Source: Streptomyces sp. NBC_01214 (lineage in GTDB: Bacteria; Actinomycetota; Actinomycetes; Streptomycetales; Streptomycetaceae). From it: a DNA stretch of 64,000 bases. A program made the translations under genes and the position numbers. The stretch is from the NCBI RefSeq assembly GCF_026340975.1, contig NZ_JAPEOS010000004.1:1-64000 (forward strand). Reading direction: 5' to 3'. The notes under the pieces were generated by a model that was given only the letters and a program-made list of their open reading frames with translations, made no database searches and was not told the origin of the DNA. Shown here in pieces: positions 26,057 through 34,317 of the stretch; position 1 is the stretch's first letter; every line of letters starts with the position of its first letter.

Positions 26057-27695
26057 GACCAGGACCTTTCACCAGGAGCATCCCGATGCTGCCCTGGCAA
26101 GCACCCCAGTGACTTCAAAACTCGTGAACATCACCCGACCGTGGATCTGGGCGCCTCCCAAACCCGTGAACAACTGACTTCACAACCCGTGAATAAAGCC
26201 AGGCGTCGGGTTCCGCGGCGTCCTTGGGCGGCCTGAAGTCGTTGCCGATCTGGACCGTTGGCCATTCACGGCCCTTGGCCTTGTGGGCCGTGGAGACGGT
26301 GACCTGCGCGAGTTGTTCGTCGACGAGTTGGCTGACTGCGGCGAGGAGTGCCTCGGGGGTGTGGGTGTCGATCAGGTCGACGAAGGGCTGGAGGTCGGCG
26401 CCGGCCGGGTCGTAGGCGGCGTAGTCCTGGAGTTCACCCCAGGAGGAGAAGAGAAGGAGCTCGGGATGGCTGGTGGGACGGCCGTTCTTGAGGTCTCGGG
26501 CGGCGAGCGCGAGGCTGCACAGGCTTTCCCCTCCGCCGGTGAGGGCGACGCGGCGGCCGGCCTGGAGGTGGGTGAGAACCTGGGTCATGGCGCCGATGTT
26601 GGTACGGCACAGGACGGCGTCGGGGGTCTCGACGGTGTCGAGCCGGGTGGGGATGGTGTCCGTGCCCTGGAGGCGGATGGGTGCTCCGGCGAGAGCGAGC
26701 CATCGGTTGGCTTCGCGGGCGAGGTGCGGACCGAAGCGGAAGGACTGCGTCAGGGCCAGGGGGATGCCGTCGAAGCGGGTCATGACGTCGGTGGCGCCGC
26801 GCCAGCCGTAGATGGCCTGGGCGGAGTCTCCGACCATGACGAGCTGGGCGTGTCCGCGCTGGGCCGTGAAGACCTGCTCGACGACGGGGTTGGTGTCCTG
26901 CGCCTCGTCCAGGAGGAGAAAGTCGGCGTCGATCTTCGGCTCGGACAGGGCCCACATTTTCAGGTAGTGATCGTGTTCGAAGCGGACGACCCCCCGTTCG
27001 GGGCACTGGAGGTCTTTCCAAGCCTTGCGGGCGAACGGGAGTACGGCGGAGGCGAGTTGTTTGTGGTGGTCGGCGTTGTCCAGGCCGCGCAGGTGCGGGA
27101 TGTGTCGGCTGGTGATGGCAGGGTCTGCTGAGTAGCAGAACCGGGTGAGGGTCTTCAGAACGGTGTGGGAGAGGACTTTGACCGAGAGGTCGTTTTCTCC
27201 GACACGGACGGGTTTGGTGATGCCGAGGGCTTGTCCGGTCTTCCAGCTGGGCTGGCGGGCGCTGCCCAGGCGGGACCGGTATCGGTGGCCTACTGCGGCG
27301 TAGGCGAGGGAGTGTGCGGTCTTGCACGTGACGTGGCCGGGGAAGCGGCTGGCGGCGTCCAGCGCGATGGCCTTGTTGAAGGCAAGGTAGCGGCCGCGGC
27401 GTCTGGTTCCTGTGGCGAGCAGGGCCAGGGTGGTGGTCTTGCCGGTGCCCGCCCCTGCTTGGAGAGCGATGTGGTCGCCGGCGCGGAAGCGGTCGGCGGC
27501 GTGGGCCTGTTCATCCGTGGGGTTCAGCACGTGGTCGCTCCGTCGCGTGGGCAGGGGGGCGGTGGGATGGGTTGTTGCACGTGGTGAGCCGGCCGGATCA
27601 GTGCGGCATCGAGAGCGCGGCACCGGCTGACGGGGATTCTCACCGCACGTCGGGGGCTTTTCCGCTGGCTATGGTGCACGGCCTTGGGGTGGCCT

Positions 27696-28556
27696 TCACG
27701 CTCGTCCTCGATGCCGGGCCTGGCCCATGGGCAGCCGGGTGGCGATGTGCTGGTGGTGGAGCAGGGGATCGAAGATCTCCCAGTCCTCCGGCGCCATGTC
27801 TGCGGCTTCGGGAACCAGGGCGTGGGCGGGGCAGCGCTGGGCGCGCCAGCGGTGCTGTTCGGCGCGGGCCAGGTGCCCGAGGTCGTAGACGGCGATTTCG
27901 ACTGCGGGCAGCACCGGTGGGCGGCCAAGCAGGAGGGTGGTGAGCCTCCAGGTGCCGCGTGGCTTCCGCAGCGCGAGGACACGGTTCAGGCAGCGGGTGC
28001 CTCTGTGGGTCCGGGCAACGCATCGGATTTCCGCGATGGGCTGTGTAGCGAGGTAGCGGCTGCCGAGAAGGTCCACGACCGGCCTGGCGGGCTGGCACGG
28101 TGGCGTGGGTCGAGATCCGGCAGTGGTACGTCGGCTAGGTGGCGTGAAGGCACCGTCGTCGAGGAGGCGCCGGGTCTGCAGGGCGAGGTGCTGGCGCAGC
28201 CTGACGAGGTGCTGTGTCAGGGACTCTGGGGTGTCGCGTGCTGGGCAGAGGGTGCGGTGGGCGATGCGGCACCAGGGGCTTCCGTCGCCCGCCGGGTAGG
28301 CGATTCCTGCGCCGATGTGCCAGCGGTGGACCTCTGGGACGGCTGCGGTGGGCAGTTCGTGCGGGTGGAGGCAGACGGGCTGATGTTCGACGCCTAGGTA
28401 CCAGTGGACCTGGTTGCCGCAGTCGGCACACGGGCCGCCCTGCGCCGTGCGGAGCAGGTGGCTGGGGCTGCCCGTGGCGACGCACAGAGCGCGGTGGCGG
28501 TGCCGGGGTGAGCTGCTGTTCCGGAGGCGGCCCGATCGGGCGTGGGTGGAGCACAT
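27696..28556 (-). CDS. DUF6083-like hypothetical protein
   Basis: About 286 residues from ATG 28556 (ATG 28601 is possible). It carries HRALCVATGSPSHLLRTAQ, CADCGNQVHWYLGVE, PVCLHPHELPTAAVPEVHRW, GIAYPAGDGSPWCRIAHRTL, the pattern of a streptomycete plasmid and accessory-genome family that I recall as DUF6083. It has cysteine pairs that could bind zinc. Its role is unknown. It lies between the helicase pseudogene and an XRE regulator, all on the same strand. Confidence 0.65.
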   Translation of the reverse strand: MCSTHARSGRLRNSSSPRHRHRALCVATGSPSHLLRTAQGGPCADCGNQVHWYLGVEHQPVCLHPHELPTAAVPEVHRWHIGAGIAYPAGDGSPWCRIAHRTLCPARDTPESLTQHLVRLRQHLALQTRRLLDDGAFTPPSRRTTAGSRPTPPCQPARPVVDLLGSRYLATQPIAEIRCVARTHRGTRCLNRVLALRKPRGTWRLTTLLLGRPPVLPAVEIAVYDLGHLARAEQHRWRAQRCPAHALVPEAADMAPEDWEIFDPLLHHQHIATRLPMGQARHRGRA

Positions 28557-28712
28557 GACCGGGAAGATTCCAGCCGACACGCTGCGATCGTGGGGCCGCA
28601 CCGCTGCTGTCGCCCGGCTGGCTCAACCATGGTGGGCGCGCATTCGGGCATCGCTCGTTCGTTCCCTCCGCGTCACCGGTTCGGGTGGTCTGCGGGTAGG
28701 AGCAGTCGGCGC

Positions 28713-28979
28713 CTAGCGGCTCTCGCCGCCGGGCGGTTCGTGGCCGTCGCAAAGTGCCGCGAAAAGGCCGCCGAGGGGGACGTCGAAGGCGTGGCCGAGG
28801 GCATGCCAGGTGGGCAGGGAGCCAGTGGTGCGACCCTGCTCGATTTCGATGAGGGTGCGCCTGGACAAGCCAGTCCGGCTGGCCAGTTCGTCGTAGCTCC
28901 AGCCGCGCTCGCCCCTCAGGTGCGCGAGTTCCTGGCGTAGCGCGTCGAGGTTCGGTTCGGGCGGCAAGATCGTCACCAC
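28713..28979 (-). CDS. XRE-family regulator (88 aa)
   Basis: GTG 28979 is chosen because the longer frame would begin inside the repeated operator. The protein has an HTH of XRE type: LAHLRGERGWSYDELASRTG and LSRRTLIEIEQGRTTG, followed by a short tail with FDVPLGGLFAALCDG. Divergent from the 29155 gene; the three 17-bp repeats lie in the gap (28991-29073). Small XRE regulators commonly bind such repeats and repress both genes. Confidence 0.8.
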   Translation of the reverse strand: MVTILPPEPNLDALRQELAHLRGERGWSYDELASRTGLSRRTLIEIEQGRTTGSLPTWHALGHAFDVPLGGLFAALCDGHEPPGGESR

Positions 28980-28990
28980 ACCATCGGACG

Positions 28991-29073
28991 GTGCAGACCC
29001 CTGCCCTGTCAGTGCAGACCTCTGCCCTATTTCCGCAGGTGACACCGGCCTCGCGTAGGGCAGAGGTCTGCAC
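28991..29073. promoter_or_regulatory. Three-copy operator between divergent genes
   Basis: GTGCAGACCcCTGCCCT (28991-29007), GTGCAGACCTCTGCCCT (29012-29028), and the inverted copy at 29057-29073 are three copies of one 17-bp motif, the second and third identical. The first two are direct, 21 bp apart; the third is inverted. Position suggests binding by the XRE protein. Confidence 0.75.
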
Positions 29074-29154
29074 TACGGTGCGGCCGTCGCCCCGACTCCC
29101 CGGTGGCGGCCCGTCTACGGCTGAGGCCTGGCGGTCGATGAGGAAGGCCGGCCG

Positions 29155-30198
29155 ATGAGGCTCTGGACGCCCCACCTGGCAGTGCGGCGCACGTGGACCG
29201 TGGAACTGCGACCGCAGCCCCACGGCCCTCAACTCGCCTGCCCTCAGTGCGGTCCGGCGGCCGCACGCGTGCGTGGTGCGACAGCCCGCTCGGCCGCGCT
29301 GGCTCACCTGGCCGGGCATGCCAGGCTCGATGCTCTGCCGCGGCATCTGCGGACCTGCCAGTGTCACGAACGGGGCTGCCGCTGGCACCCCCGCCACCGC
29401 GGCTGCGGCGGACCGATCGCCCTGGTCCTCGCCCGCGAACGCGGCGGCCGCCTGTGGCGGCTGGCCGACGTCTGCACCAACTGCGCCGCTGCAACCCACG
29501 ACGCCGCCGTCGTCCCCGAGACACCGGCCGGCACCCCGCCCGTACGGAGCAGGCCGCGCCGCTCCCCCGCGCCTCCGGGTCTCGGCCCCCACGAGCGGAT
29601 TCGCGACATGCTCTCGTACCTCGCGGCTGCCCTACCCCCGTCCACCGGCCCGCAGGCCCGCCTGCTCGCCCTGCAGTGCGCACTGCGCGCGGACCGGCAC
29701 GGGCGCGTGCGCATGCCCAACGGTCTCCTGCGCGGCATGCTCCTGGCCGGCCAAGCGACCGGGGCGTGGCAGGAACTGGTGGAGGCCCGCTGGCTACATC
29801 ACACACGGAGCCCTTCGGGAGGCCACCAGGCACAGTTGCTGGACGCGACGGTCCTCACCCAGGCGCCAGGGCGGGCTCTGCGCGCACAGGCGGCCGGTCT
29901 GGCCCTGCGTGCGGCCTACTCCCCCGCGACCCGCGCGCAGTCGGCCACAGTGCGGCTGACAGCAGTCGCGCTGAACGCGTTTCTACCTCCCGGCGCCGTC
30001 TGCGGAAGCGTCGACGTCGCGGACTTCGCCCGTATCTGCGCCCTGCCCGAGGACCGTCTCCGGGAGACCGTGGAGGTGCTCTGCGCCACCGGTCCGCTGT
30101 CTCCCTGGTCGCTGCATTTCTCGGCAGCAGAACTGCACTGGCGGCCGGCTGGCGCAGGCACCCCCCGGGCTTCGCCCGGGGGAATGGTCCAGCCATGA
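29155..30198 (+). CDS. Plasmid-type hypothetical protein with cysteine-rich N-terminus
   Basis: A 347-residue protein from ATG 29155 with GAGGAAGG upstream. Residues 28-125 contain several Cys/His pairs (ACPQCGP, CQCHERGCRWHPRHRGCGG, CTNCAA), likely zinc-binding. The middle and C-terminal part (ERIRDMLSYLAAALPP, ALRADRHGRVRMPNGLLRGM, ICALPEDRLRETVEVLCATG) is helical and winged-helix-like. It resembles accessory-genome proteins of streptomycete plasmids. Its last codons overlap a strong terminator hairpin. A DNA-binding role is inferred. Confidence 0.65.
   Translation: MRLWTPHLAVRRTWTVELRPQPHGPQLACPQCGPAAARVRGATARSAALAHLAGHARLDALPRHLRTCQCHERGCRWHPRHRGCGGPIALVLARERGGRLWRLADVCTNCAAATHDAAVVPETPAGTPPVRSRPRRSPAPPGLGPHERIRDMLSYLAAALPPSTGPQARLLALQCALRADRHGRVRMPNGLLRGMLLAGQATGAWQELVEARWLHHTRSPSGGHQAQLLDATVLTQAPGRALRAQAAGLALRAAYSPATRAQSATVRLTAVALNAFLPPGAVCGSVDVADFARICALPEDRLRETVEVLCATGPLSPWSLHFSAAELHWRPAGAGTPRASPGGMVQP
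30162..30182 (+). terminator. Hairpin inside the end of the 29155 gene
   Basis: CCCCCGGGC, TTC loop, GCCCGGGGG is a perfect 9-bp GC stem. It lies within the last 12 codons, so coding and termination overlap. Confidence 0.6.
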
Positions 30199-30374
30199 GA
30201 GGCAGGGATCGATGGGATGGAGCGCGCCTCGCTGAGGACGAGGAGACCGGGGGTGGACACGGAGCGATCGCCCAGACCCGAACGAACCTCGCCACAATCC
30301 AGCACCGGACCTCCTCCCCCTCTGCTCAGCCTCCGAGATCCTCAGCACACGACCAGGATCAACTTGTCCAGGCG

Positions 30375-30713
30375 TCAGAGCTCAGGCACGAGGAGGGTCA
30401 GGCGCAGGACCGCGGCGAAGGCCAGCAGTGCCGGCAGGGTGAACCACCATCTACGCAGCCACTCGGCCTTCACGAACACCCATGTGAGGAGTGCGATCAC
30501 GGCGGAGAAGGCCAGGGCCAGGCCGGCCGCGAAATTGGAGTGGGCGACGCTTTCACTGTCCCAGGGGCCGGCAGGTTCCGCAGCATAGGCGAGCAGGAGG
30601 AGGTATCCGGTCGCCAGGTTGCCCAGGGTCAGGAAAAGGGTGCACACGGCAGCGCCTATCTGATGCGAGGCGCTTCTGGGGTGCTGCTGGGTCATGGTCC
30701 TCGTCTCGTTCAC
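30375..30713 (-). CDS. Small membrane protein (112 aa)
   Basis: Three hydrophobic segments are seen (AAVCTLFLTLGNLATGYLLL, FAAGLALAFSAVIALLTWVF, WWFTLPALLAFAAVLRLTLL). A GTG start at 30713 overlaps the upstream gene's stop (GTGA); an ATG at 30695 is an alternative. It is probably the last gene of the secretion-substrate-like operon 32509-30375. No named family. Confidence 0.65.
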   Translation of the reverse strand: MNETRTMTQQHPRSASHQIGAAVCTLFLTLGNLATGYLLLLAYAAEPAGPWDSESVAHSNFAAGLALAFSAVIALLTWVFVKAEWLRRWWFTLPALLAFAAVLRLTLLVPEL

Positions 30714-32047
30714 TGCAGCGCTCTCCCGGCGTCGTCCAGATTGCCGTCGAACAGACGACCGTAGGCCTGTGCGCCGCTGCTTTCGTAGTAGGGGCCGCCG
30801 TTGTAGCGGGCCGCGAGCTCCCGCATCTGTTCGCGTGTCATCTCCTCCGGCAGCACGTCGGCGAAGCCGCTCTCGGCCTTGAGCTGGGCAAGGTACTCGG
30901 AGGCGATGAAGATGTTCTTCGCAGGGTCTCTCACAGCGGCCACCACAACCTCGCGCTGCGTCTCCGTGAGGTGCTGGGGGTCGTAACCCAGGACTTCGGC
31001 GGCACGGCGGACCTGGATGGACAAGGGGCCCATCGAGGTTCGGTCGGGGTCTTCGCTGCCGGGAATGATGCTGCGTCCCGCGCGGGCAAAGTCGTCCAGG
31101 ACTCCCGGATCTCCTTCGACTTCCTGCCAGGCGATGCCCGCGACCATTTCGGGCGGAAGCCCGGACTCGGTCGCTGCAGCCTTGATGAGTTCGCTGTTAT
31201 GGAAGATGTAATCGCGTCGACCCTCGTCGGACTTGGAGGGAAGCCAGTAGTTGTTTCCGTGGGCGTTTGGTAGCCCGTCAACGAGGTTCGAGATGCGCAT
31301 GAGGGTTTCGGAGACGACTACGTCGCTCCCGGTGCTGGGGATCGCATCGACTTTGACCCCAGCCCCGGGCAGCCGGACATAGGGGTTGTCGCTCGCCTGT
31401 CGTGCCTCGGTCCGCAACGGTCTGAGGCTTTTCAGGAACGCTCCAGGGTCCGGGAGGGTTCCTTGGAACTCGGGTATGGACTTATGCGCGGCCTTGATGT
31501 CCGCGATGCACTTCTCCCTCGCTTCGGACTCCACTCGGAGGGCATCGCCGTAGTGGTTCCTGGTCTGGTTGTAGAAGCTGTCGGCCTCCTCGCGGATCGC
31601 GTCGACGTCGACCGCCAGCTCGGCGAGGAAGTCGAGCGCGCCGGTGGTGGCCCGCATGTCCTCCCACTGTCGCAGGGGCTCCGCAGCGCGCCACGTCGGG
31701 GTGGTCGCGTCGCTCTCCCGTGCCATGACCTCGGAGAGCTTCTTCTCCGTGTATTTCCCGCTTTTATAGTGCCACTTGGCGGTGGTGACGGCCTCGGCGT
31801 ACAGAGTGAGGGCCGACCCGGCGGTGCGGAATGCTCCTGCCAGGGCGTCTGCGATGGTCTTGGTTTCGCCGAGCCGTGCTGTGTAGCGGTCGCGGGCATC
31901 GCTCTCCCACTCGACCTTGGCTGCCTTGCGGAACGCGTCGTCGGCGGATTCGATGAGCGTGTGAAGGCGCCGGAACTCGGCCGCGTTACGGCCGATGAGT
32001 GCCGGATTGACCTCTTCGAGGAACGCGACCTCTTTGCGGTATGCCAC
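30710..32047 (-). CDS. Large secreted-effector-like protein with lysozyme-like C-terminus
   Basis: A 445-residue protein. The N-terminal half is long-helical (VNPALIGRNAAEFRRL, LGETKTIADALAGAFRTAG), similar to WXG100/LXG-type secretion substrates. The C-terminal part (about 270-440) looks like a lysozyme-like transglycosylase fold: HNSELIKAAATESGLPPEMV, AGIAWQEVEGDPGVL, SMGPLSIQVRRAAEVLGY and ARYNGGPYYESSGAQAYGR, with Glu/Gln pairs in place of the catalytic ESG-type motif. It may act on peptidoglycan, for conjugation or growth. No signal peptide; type VII export would fit. Confidence 0.65.
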   Translation of the reverse strand: MAYRKEVAFLEEVNPALIGRNAAEFRRLHTLIESADDAFRKAAKVEWESDARDRYTARLGETKTIADALAGAFRTAGSALTLYAEAVTTAKWHYKSGKYTEKKLSEVMARESDATTPTWRAAEPLRQWEDMRATTGALDFLAELAVDVDAIREEADSFYNQTRNHYGDALRVESEAREKCIADIKAAHKSIPEFQGTLPDPGAFLKSLRPLRTEARQASDNPYVRLPGAGVKVDAIPSTGSDVVVSETLMRISNLVDGLPNAHGNNYWLPSKSDEGRRDYIFHNSELIKAAATESGLPPEMVAGIAWQEVEGDPGVLDDFARAGRSIIPGSEDPDRTSMGPLSIQVRRAAEVLGYDPQHLTETQREVVVAAVRDPAKNIFIASEYLAQLKAESGFADVLPEEMTREQMRELAARYNGGPYYESSGAQAYGRLFDGNLDDAGRALQ

Positions 32048-32053
32048 GACCGG

Positions 32054-32509
32054 TCACCGGCTCTCGGGCGAGAGATAGCGTCCGCAGTCGAGCATCCCGT
32101 TCATCTGTGCCTGCACCCCTTGATCGACGACGGTGTAGGCGTTGCCGGCGGAGCTGAGCTTTGTGGACAGTGCAGCAAGGAGCAGGACCATGTCGTTGTA
32201 CTGGTCCTGGGCGAAGCGGGCGAAGACCTCGACGTTCGATGCAACGTCTGCGTGTGCGCGCGGCGCGCGGCAGGTCGTCGCGTTCTCGCCGTCCATCCGG
32301 CCTTCGTAGAGAAGGCCTGCAACCTCCATGAGCAGGTGCGAGCTCCCGTCGATGGATGAAGCATTCACCGCAAATCCATCGCCTTGACCGGGTGGCACGC
32401 CAAGGTGGTCGCCACCTGCTTCGGCGGTGTTCAACCGCATCTGCGGTAACTCCTGCTGGCGGGCGACGACGATGGCTTTCTGTTCGGCCCATTCCTCTGC
32501 AAACGACAC
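32054..32509 (-). CDS. Small WXG100-like secretion partner
   Basis: GTG 32509 gives 151 residues (MSFAEEWAEQ...), preferred over the long upstream frame. It is helical with SFAEEWAEQKAIVVARQQEL, NVEVFARFAQDQYNDMVLLLAALS and a C-terminal SPESR; the second half resembles EspC-like type VII partners. It precedes the lysozyme-like gene by six bases in the same operon, as substrate pairs do. The assignment is structural resemblance only. Confidence 0.55.
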   Translation of the reverse strand: MSFAEEWAEQKAIVVARQQELPQMRLNTAEAGGDHLGVPPGQGDGFAVNASSIDGSSHLLMEVAGLLYEGRMDGENATTCRAPRAHADVASNVEVFARFAQDQYNDMVLLLAALSTKLSSAGNAYTVVDQGVQAQMNGMLDCGRYLSPESR

Positions 32510-32627
32510 AGCTTCCGCCCCCCTGCGGTCGCGGCGATGAGTGCGACATGCGCTTCGCGATCTCCATCCTGCCGGATGCTGCAACCGCCGATCCACTCTG
32601 ATCGAACTGACGGCCGAAACCAGCCCG

Positions 32628-33614
32628 TCAGGCGCCGAACCCGGCTACCTCGTCGACTGCTGGACCTTCAGCGTTGATCTTCAGCAGGCGGGTGGCGATC
32701 GCTCCCAGGTCCCGGCCGAACTCCTGGGCCAGGTCTTCGAGGGAGGCGCCCTGGGCGCACCGTTCTCCGAGCTGCTGCTCGTCGTCGGGGGTCCACGGCT
32801 TATAGGCGTTGGGATGGGTTTGCCGCTTCTCTTCCACGGTGTAGGCCTTGGGCGCTTTGGGTTGGGGGGAGGTTCGCTGGCTGGGCGCGAGGTCGGCGGG
32901 GAAGGGGGCCAGGCCGAGGCTGTGGAGCTTCCAGCGAATGGATTTCTCGCTGCGTCCCAGGTCTTGGGCCAGCTCTTGGGGGGTCTTGCCTGCCTGGTAG
33001 TGGTCTTTCAGGTAGTCGTGTGTTTCAGCCGTCCAGGCGTCTCCGTGGCGGGTGGCTTTGACGGTCGAGGCAGGGATGTCCGGGGCGCCGCTTCGGCCTG
33101 GCGCGGTAGCGGGTACTGAGGCGATGAGGCGACCGATTTCGCCAAGGTCGCAGGTGTCCAGCTCTCCGGTGAGTTCGCCCTGGACGATGCCGTCGAGGGT
33201 GCAGACGATGGCGGTGAGCTCCATGCGGCCCTCCCCGAGGAAGTCGGCGGAGAGGCTGTACCTACGGTCTTCGCTTCGGAGTTCCAGTTTCACGCTGGAC
33301 GTCCTCTGGGGCGCAGGTGAGGCACGAGTGGGTTCGGTGTGCGGAGGCAGGTAGGCCGGGGAGAGGAGTTCGTGGACGTGCCAGGTGGCCAGAAAGGCGC
33401 CGCCGTCATCAAGTCGGTAGCTGTCTTGGCTGGCTTCCAGGTCGCAGGCTGCGTACAGAACGTCGAGGCGTTGGCCATCGAAGAGGCCGGGGGTCCCGCC
33501 CGGTGGAGTGGGAGGGAGGGTGAGGGCGCCTCGTCCGGGCTGGGTTTCGTAGATCTCGGCGTGCGGGTCTCCGTGCCAGGTTCCGTGGGCGTCGCGGAAG
33601 GCATAGATCAGCAT
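32628..33614 (-). CDS. Two-HTH (Myb/SANT-like) protein
   Basis: A 328-residue protein. Two similar HTH units sit in its C-terminal half: AETHDYLKDHYQAGKTPQEL ... ARSEKSI-like (LGRSEKSIRWKLHSLGL), and YKPWTPDDEQQLGERCAQGA ... FGRDLGAIATRLLKI. Each has an initial Trp or aromatic and a recognition helix ending in (K/R)L, as in SANT/GcrA-like domains. The N-terminal half (AFRDAHGTWHGDPHAEIYE) is unknown. It follows tpg2 by 29 bp on the same strand and may be part of the same unit. A DNA-binding role at the replicon end is inferred. Confidence 0.65.
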   Translation of the reverse strand: MLIYAFRDAHGTWHGDPHAEIYETQPGRGALTLPPTPPGGTPGLFDGQRLDVLYAACDLEASQDSYRLDDGGAFLATWHVHELLSPAYLPPHTEPTRASPAPQRTSSVKLELRSEDRRYSLSADFLGEGRMELTAIVCTLDGIVQGELTGELDTCDLGEIGRLIASVPATAPGRSGAPDIPASTVKATRHGDAWTAETHDYLKDHYQAGKTPQELAQDLGRSEKSIRWKLHSLGLAPFPADLAPSQRTSPQPKAPKAYTVEEKRQTHPNAYKPWTPDDEQQLGERCAQGASLEDLAQEFGRDLGAIATRLLKINAEGPAVDEVAGFGA

Positions 33615-33643
33615 GATTGAGGATGGTTCCTTAAGTGGCGCTG

Positions 33644-34201
33644 TCAGTAGCGGAATTCGACGAAGTCGAGGTCGGTGATGGCTGCGGCGGCCTGGGTCTG
33701 GTGAGGGCCGAGGCGGCGGAAGAAGTAGGCAGCGCCAATTGCGTCGCCGAGGATGCGGCAGAGTTCGGCTTCCTCAGCGTCGCGGTGGCGGGCGGCGAAG
33801 AGGTCTGCAGCGTGCTGCGGGAGCAGCTGGGGGGCGAGGAAGCGCAGCCGGCTGTCGTTCGAGGAGCCTCGTGCGGCACTGAACCCGAACCGGGCCCGGA
33901 AGCGCACAATGACCTGCGCGTTGTTGCGTACGAGAGTGCCGTGGAGGGCTTGGCGTTCCGTGAGCTGCCAGATGCGACGTACTTCTCTGTCGATCGCCTG
34001 GCATGTCTCGTCGGTGAGGCTGGATGGTCCGGCGCTGACTAAGGGCTCTTGGAGTTGTAAGCGGGCAGCGGTCTGGCGTGTGCCGAGTTGGGCGATGAGG
34101 TAGTCCAGGCGGTCGGTGTGGGACCGGGGTGGGGTTCTGGTCCAGTGCCGCTGGTCGGCGATGTCGAGGGCTTCGCTGATGGATTGCGTGAGGACGCTCA
34201 T
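33644..34201 (-). CDS. tpg: Divergent terminal protein, Tpg-like
   Basis: A 185-residue Tpg homologue with AAGGAGG before ATG 34201. The core aligns with the first Tpg without gaps: FRARFGFSAARGSSNDSR versus TRARFGYTAPIGTTDDGR, then AADLFAARHRDAEEAELCRI, and a C-terminal ITDLDFVEFRY. The residue at position 114 is Ser, where the canonical protein has Thr114. The HTH seen in the other copy is weak here (TRQTAARLQLQEPLV). A hydroxyl is preserved, so priming from Ser is possible. The partner tap2 is 1.2 kb away with tniQ between. Confidence 0.85.
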   Translation of the reverse strand: MSVLTQSISEALDIADQRHWTRTPPRSHTDRLDYLIAQLGTRQTAARLQLQEPLVSAGPSSLTDETCQAIDREVRRIWQLTERQALHGTLVRNNAQVIVRFRARFGFSAARGSSNDSRLRFLAPQLLPQHAADLFAARHRDAEEAELCRILGDAIGAAYFFRRLGPHQTQAAAAITDLDFVEFRY

Positions 34202-34317
34202 GCCGCCTCCTTGGCGGGCTCGTTGGAGTGGTTACTTCGACGTTCGATATCTCTTTATGTCCGGTATGGAGTAGGAGGGTTCCCGGATGTGGTTAGGAGT
34301 GCGGGACGGAGGCTGAA

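Larger units (their letters stand above)
24503..26201 (-). mobile_element. IS21-like element with a YunG cargo gene
   Basis: Ends are 5'-TGGCTTTGTTCACG and AACCCGTGAATAAAGCCA, i.e. inverted TGGCTTT(G/A)TTCACG tips with the TG...CA of IS21 elements. A 7-bp GGCGTCG duplication flanks it (24496-24502 and 26202-26208). Inner copies of the (C)CCGTGAA repeat near 26118-26190 are further IS21-type end repeats. It contains istA and istB remnants and, downstream of istB, a YunG-like gene in opposite orientation. It is defective: istA is reduced to 59 codons and istB has two stop codons. A 142-bp MITE sits near its left end. Confidence 0.85.
24358..27530 (-). pseudogene. UvrD/Rep-type helicase gene split by an IS21-like element
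   Basis: From GTG 27530 the N-terminal 441 codons (to 26209) encode an SF1 helicase: Walker A GAGTGKTTTLALLA, LLLDEAQDTNPVVEQV, VMVGDSAQAIYGWRGA, and TVSTAHKAKGREWPTVQ. The frame then runs into the IS end and stops at 26115. The missing C-terminus (PGPIDDAEARLAYVAVTRAR ... DHPGGNPV, stop 24358-24360) lies beyond the element. Joining 26202 to 24495 gives EPDAQGRPVPGPIDD in frame, a 488-residue helicase. So one insertion, and no other lesion, inactivated the gene. It could have acted in replicon maintenance. Confidence 0.88.
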
